Shown piece after piece: positions 60,499-64,000 of a stretch of DNA of 64,000 nt (position 1 is its first letter; each line of letters opens with the position of its first letter). Both the position numbers and the translations under genes were made by a program. The stretch is from Desulfitobacterium hafniense DCB-2. Its GTDB lineage: Bacteria > Bacillota > Desulfitobacteriia > Desulfitobacteriales > Desulfitobacteriaceae. The notes below the pieces were generated by a model. That model saw only the letters and a list, made by a program, of their open reading frames with translations, was not told the origin of the DNA and ran no database searches. Location of the stretch: NCBI RefSeq assembly GCF_000021925.1, contig NC_011830.1, positions 706,501-770,500 of the forward strand. The letters are read 5' to 3'.

Positions 60499-62421
60499 AT
60501 GGTGGAAAAAGCAAAGGTATCACGCCGTCAGTTTCTGAGAAATACGGCCATCGGCGCTGTGGGGGTTGCCGCTGCCGGCTTTTTGGGAGGCTGCTCCAGC
60601 GATGCGGGAAGCACTAATCCCGGAGCAGCGGTGTATAAGCCCGGCACCTATACCGGCACAGCTAAAGGGATGGGCCAGGTCACGGTTACCATGACCTTCA
60701 GTGAAACGGCCATTACCGATGTTAAGGTGGATTGTGCCAATGAGACCGCCGAGATTGGCGGTGCGGCAGCAAACGGGCTGCAGGAAGCCTTGATGGCTGC
60801 CCAGAGTGCCGAAATCGACGGCGTTTCCGGCGCAACGATGACCTCCGATGCCGTGAAGGAGGCTGCCGCCAGCTGCATCAACCAAGCCCTCGGCATTGCT
60901 GTGGAAGCAGCCCAACCGGCCGACATCGATAATCCATTTCCTGCCTGCGAAGATCTCAGCGCTGTCAACGCGGCCATCAACAGCGGGGAAGTGGCTTTCG
61001 TTTCCGCTCCCATTACCGACTTTGTCAGGACGGTGAACGTGGACGTGTTGGTGTGCGGACAAGGTCCGGCAGGCATGGCTTCCGCTCTGGCCTGCGCCGA
61101 AAAAGGCCTGAAGGTGACCGCTGTGGAGAAGGGCAAGAATCCCACCTGGCGCAGCGCCACCATGGGCGCCTTTAACGACCGCATCCATAAGAAGTTTGGC
61201 GTCACTTTTGATATGAAGCAATGGCTGGATGACGCCATGATCAATTGCTCTTACCGGGGCAGCCAGGAAATCTACCAGCAGTATATCAATACCTGCGACG
61301 AGGCTGTAAACTGGTTTCTGGACAAACTGGCCCTTAAGGATGAAGATTACTTCCTGACCTTCAATGCCGGGGATTTCCGGGATTTCAACGCCGCTTATGA
61401 TGAGCTGAGCCTGAGCCGCAGCTGGAACACCTCCATCAACATCCCCATCCCCGCCCCTGAAATCATCGCTGTCATGCAGCAGCGGATTGCCGATGCGGGA
61501 GTGGAAGTTCTCTTCAATACACCGGTGGTTCAGCTGGTCAGGGAAGGAGGCAAGGTTACCGGCGCTGTGGTCAAGACCGAGCAGGGCTATGTCAAGTATC
61601 AGACCGCCAAAGGAGTCGTCCTGGCCACAGGCGGTTACGAGTTCAACCCGGTGAAGCTGAATGCCTGCTGCCGTCCCCGGGACCTTGCCCTCAGCGGTTG
61701 GATGAACGGCACCAAGACCAATACCGGTGACGGTCATGAAATGGCCAAAGCCGTCGGGGCCATGGAGGATGAATACCCCCATCCTCTGATGCTGGACCCC
61801 CAACAGCTGATGCCCTTTCTGCGCGTCAACAAGTCAGGCAAACGCTTTACCGCCGAATATGAAGCCTACAACCATCTGTCCAATGCTATCCAATCCCAGC
61901 CAGGTGCTTACGACTACTATATTGTGGACGCCAATTGTTCAGCCATAGTTGACAAAATCTGGACCCCGTCCTCCGGCTGCTACGCTCCCAAAGAAGTCTG
62001 GATCGCCGCCGCCACCAGCGACAAAGCCCTGGTGGCCAATACCCTGGAAGAGCTGGCCGGGAAAATGGGCGTGGACGCGGATGCTTTTGTAGCCACCATC
62101 AAACGCTGGAACGCCATGTGCGACGCCGGCGAAGACACCGACTTCCACTTCCCCGGCAAGATGATGCATAAAATAGATACGGCCCCCTTCTACGCAACCA
62201 AGGAAATGGCGGAGGCCCTGTGCACCGCCGGCGGCCTGCAGATCACTCCCCGGAGCGAAGTGATGGCTGCCGACGGCCAAGCCATCCCCGGTCTCTATGC
62301 CATCGGCAATGTTTCGGGCAGTATGTTTTCCGGGACCTATCCCCACAATCAGAATTGCCTCAGCCACAGCCGCTGCGTTACCTTCGGCTATAATGTGGCC
62401 AAAACCCTGGCGGCGCGGTAA
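60499..62421 (+). CDS. Tat-exported flavoprotein reductase (FMN-binding, fumarate-reductase-like)
   Basis: A 640-residue exported flavoprotein. It starts with a twin-arginine signal (SRRQFLRN) and a lipobox ending LGGCSS. An FMN-binding domain follows (about 45-130) with the attachment motif DGVSGATMTS, where FMN is covalently bound to the threonine. The remainder is an FAD-binding reductase domain with VDVLVCGQGPAGMASALACA and later VVLATGGYEFNP. It belongs to the fumarate-reductase/flavocytochrome-c family and probably reduces an external organic acceptor outside the membrane. The substrate is unknown. The ATG at 60499 has GAGGGAGAG upstream. Confidence 0.9.
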   Translation: MVEKAKVSRRQFLRNTAIGAVGVAAAGFLGGCSSDAGSTNPGAAVYKPGTYTGTAKGMGQVTVTMTFSETAITDVKVDCANETAEIGGAAANGLQEALMAAQSAEIDGVSGATMTSDAVKEAAASCINQALGIAVEAAQPADIDNPFPACEDLSAVNAAINSGEVAFVSAPITDFVRTVNVDVLVCGQGPAGMASALACAEKGLKVTAVEKGKNPTWRSATMGAFNDRIHKKFGVTFDMKQWLDDAMINCSYRGSQEIYQQYINTCDEAVNWFLDKLALKDEDYFLTFNAGDFRDFNAAYDELSLSRSWNTSINIPIPAPEIIAVMQQRIADAGVEVLFNTPVVQLVREGGKVTGAVVKTEQGYVKYQTAKGVVLATGGYEFNPVKLNACCRPRDLALSGWMNGTKTNTGDGHEMAKAVGAMEDEYPHPLMLDPQQLMPFLRVNKSGKRFTAEYEAYNHLSNAIQSQPGAYDYYIVDANCSAIVDKIWTPSSGCYAPKEVWIAAATSDKALVANTLEELAGKMGVDADAFVATIKRWNAMCDAGEDTDFHFPGKMMHKIDTAPFYATKEMAEALCTAGGLQITPRSEVMAADGQAIPGLYAIGNVSGSMFSGTYPHNQNCLSHSRCVTFGYNVAKTLAAR

Positions 62422-62433
62422 GCATAGAACAAC

Positions 62434-62473
62434 AAAAGCTTCCCGGAGAGCGATGCCTCTCCGGGAAGCTTTT
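62434..62473 (+). terminator. AAGCTTCCCGG-type terminator, copy 5
   Basis: AAAAGCTTCCCGGAGAG (62434-62450) pairs with CTCTCCGGGAAGCTTTT (62457-62473). It terminates the flavoprotein gene and is the fifth member of the hairpin family. Confidence 0.85.
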
Positions 62474-62579
62474 TCCTCTGCTCATGCCTGTTTAAGGAAC
62501 AATTCTCAAAACGAATGGGCTCAGATCCCTGCCGAAAATCATACTATAGTAGGGTATCAATCAAGTAACTCTACCGGAG

Positions 62580-63491
62580 GTGAGTGATCTGGAATGGGTC
62601 CTGGCTATTCCCCATGAACAGGCGTTCAAAAGAATGGAGGAACCTTGGGGCGGGGCAAAAACAAGTTACCTGACAGGGATCAAAGAGACTCTGGAAGCAA
62701 ACTACGGCCCGATACATTTTACGAGGCTTTATTTTGGCGAGGAATTCTGCGAAAGGGCGTTATCCACGGGAAAAGCTTTGGAAGAGGCAGTTGCTGCGGC
62801 CGAAGAACGTGGCTGGGGATTTACTTACGTCACCCCCTATCTGACTGAGACCGGACTGACTAAAGTCCGGCTGCTGCTGGACATCCTGGCCCAAACAAAA
62901 CCTGAGGCTGAGGTGGTGATCAATGACTGGGGTGTGCTGGATTGGGTGACAGAGCATCACCCCACCTTTACCCCCGTTCTGGGCCGGCTGATGAATAAAA
63001 TTATCCGGGACCCCCGGATGCCGGATTCCCTGCGGAATTCGCCGGACCAAACGGTGATGCACAAGTTCCGGACCTGCAATCTGGCCGGGGGAGAGATGAA
63101 GGACCTGCTTGACCAGTATCAGGTAAAACGGATTGAACTGGATTATCCCCCTCAGGGACTGGACCCGAATCTGCCCGCCTGGGGTTATGACATCTCCTTA
63201 TCTATCCCTTATGGCGTGATTATGACAGGCCGGATTTGTCTGATGCAATCCTGGGGATTGGCTGCCGGGGAAAAGTTCAGAACCACCGGGCCGTGCCCCC
63301 GGAGATGCCGGTTAGGCTGGCTGGAGCTGTCCGACCCCAGTGGCCGGGTTAAGAAAGATCAGGATTGGCAAATCATGCAGAAGGGAAACACTGTCTTTTA
63401 TCGTCAAAGCAAAGAATTCCTGGCTGAGATTTTGACCGAGGCGGAAAAAACCGGGGTCAGCCGGATGATCTTCCAGCCGGAGCCAATCTAA
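62580..63491 (+). CDS. U32-like (UbiV-type) companion protein
   Basis: A 303-residue protein. The C-terminal half resembles U32-family proteins of the UbiU/UbiV type, with SIPYGVIMTGRICLM and TGPCPRRCR, cysteines that in UbiV-like proteins bind a 4Fe-4S cluster. It precedes a U32 peptidase-like gene, as UbiV and UbiU pair up. The real start is uncertain: the GTG at 62580 overlaps the GGAGG ribosome site at 62576-62580, and an in-frame CTG at 62589 is better spaced. Function may be anaerobic hydroxylation or RNA modification; inference only. Confidence 0.65.
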   Translation: MSDLEWVLAIPHEQAFKRMEEPWGGAKTSYLTGIKETLEANYGPIHFTRLYFGEEFCERALSTGKALEEAVAAAEERGWGFTYVTPYLTETGLTKVRLLLDILAQTKPEAEVVINDWGVLDWVTEHHPTFTPVLGRLMNKIIRDPRMPDSLRNSPDQTVMHKFRTCNLAGGEMKDLLDQYQVKRIELDYPPQGLDPNLPAWGYDISLSIPYGVIMTGRICLMQSWGLAAGEKFRTTGPCPRRCRLGWLELSDPSGRVKKDQDWQIMQKGNTVFYRQSKEFLAEILTEAEKTGVSRMIFQPEPI

Positions 63492-63523
63492 ACGGAGTCA
63501 TTGATCGCTCAGGGAGGTGTATA

Positions 63524-64000
63524 ATGAACATCCTGGCACCGGTAAGTTCCGTAAAGGAAGCGGAACAATTAATCGCCCATGGCGCCGACGAACTTTATTG
63601 CGGAATAGGGCTGGGGGCATTGAAGAACAGGCCGGGGAACACGGACCGGGAAATCTGGATCAACCGCCGTGAATCAGGCAACGCCAACATCCCCGACCTG
63701 GAAAGCTTGTCGCTGCTGGTTGATCACGCCCATGCCCAAGGGAAAAAGGTCTACCTGACCTTGAATCAACCGGGCTATGCTCAGGATCTCTATGGGGAGA
63801 TTCTGGCTTTTGTCAGAGAGGTCAAAAAGAGCTGCCAGGTGGATGCTTTTATCGTTGCTGATCCGGGGCTGATCCGGATGCTGATCGGGAAGGAACCGGA
63901 TATGGTGATTCATGTCAGCAGCCTGGCCGGGGTTTTAAACAGCTCCGCCGTCCTGTTTTTTAAGAAGCTGGGCGTCAAACGCATCGTTTTTCCCCGTTAT
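63524..64000 (+). CDS. U32 family peptidase-like protein, 5' part
   Basis: The first 159 codons of a U32 family protein: MNILAPVSSVKEAEQL, then the hallmark GADELYCGIG and later VDAFIVADPGLIRM. U32 proteins include the RNA-modification and UbiU-like anaerobic enzymes. The ATG has AGGGAGGTG upstream, 32 bases after the companion gene, so the two form an operon. The gene is cut by the end of the window. Confidence 0.85.
   Translation, partial: MNILAPVSSVKEAEQLIAHGADELYCGIGLGALKNRPGNTDREIWINRRESGNANIPDLESLSLLVDHAHAQGKKVYLTLNQPGYAQDLYGEILAFVREVKKSCQVDAFIVADPGLIRMLIGKEPDMVIHVSSLAGVLNSSAVLFFKKLGVKRIVFPRY

Noticed and set aside
60520..61803. 427-codon minus-strand frame
   Set aside because: Shadow of the flavoprotein gene, caused by high GC content at third positions.

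Overview
The window looks like a chromosomal segment of a low-to-mid GC, anaerobic, spore-forming Firmicute, most like Desulfitobacterium or a close Peptococcaceae relative. Grounds: strong Shine-Dalgarno sites with GTG/TTG starts, a GerA-type spore-germination operon, a Tat-exported flavoprotein with an FMN attachment motif next to a divergent LysR gene, U32-type genes, and the Gram-positive DUF1659/DUF2922 pair. The species call is inference. No rRNA, canonical tRNA, integrase, IS transposase or CRISPR array was seen.

Positions 1-30.6 kb are a dense defence island. It opens with the end of a UPF1/DNA2-like helicase gene and a small membrane-hairpin protein. An XRE regulator then heads a tightly packed set: SNF2-like helicase with DUF3883, DUF1156 DNA methyltransferase, and a HEPN-DUF499 ATPase. 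Two Gabija-like genes follow without a break (OLD/TOPRIM GajA-like and UvrD-like GajB-like). A second array has its own promoter: SPPY-type methyltransferase, DUF262 protein, MAE_28990-type HEPN protein, then the three-gene pPIWI-RE module (PD-(D/E)XK nuclease, DinG/XPD-like helicase, PIWI protein). Next come an ATPase plus PD-(D/E)XK nuclease pair, an XRE/ImmA pair with a clear operator, and DUF4417, CPCC and DUF488 genes. The island appears to end at a broken second DUF488 start near 30.6 kb.

Positions 30.6-34.2 kb are gene-poor and repeat-rich. They hold a candidate four-helix small RNA, further structured RNA and terminators, a duplicated module (leader hairpin, tiny ORF, palindrome), and four of five copies of a palindrome with conserved core CGACAACGTTGTCG and covarying arms. 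Positions 34.2-39.0 kb (minus strand) encode a germination operon with an added FAD oxidoreductase. Positions 39.3-42.3 kb carry DUF3102, unknown and SEC-C genes.

Positions 42.7-51.3 kb are a complete Wadjet jetABCD operon followed by an uncharacterised 552-residue gene. Positions 51.7-55.1 kb hold an overlapping RecQ-phosphoribosyltransferase and DprA-like pair. From 55.3 kb onward the region is mostly housekeeping or metabolic: a ferredoxin-like protein, DUF3137-like and DUF3841 proteins, an orphan MNT nucleotidyltransferase, a decayed UvrD helicase, a zinc-ribbon protein, LysR plus flavoprotein, and a U32-type pair cut by the window end. Five near-identical terminator hairpins punctuate 40-62.5 kb.
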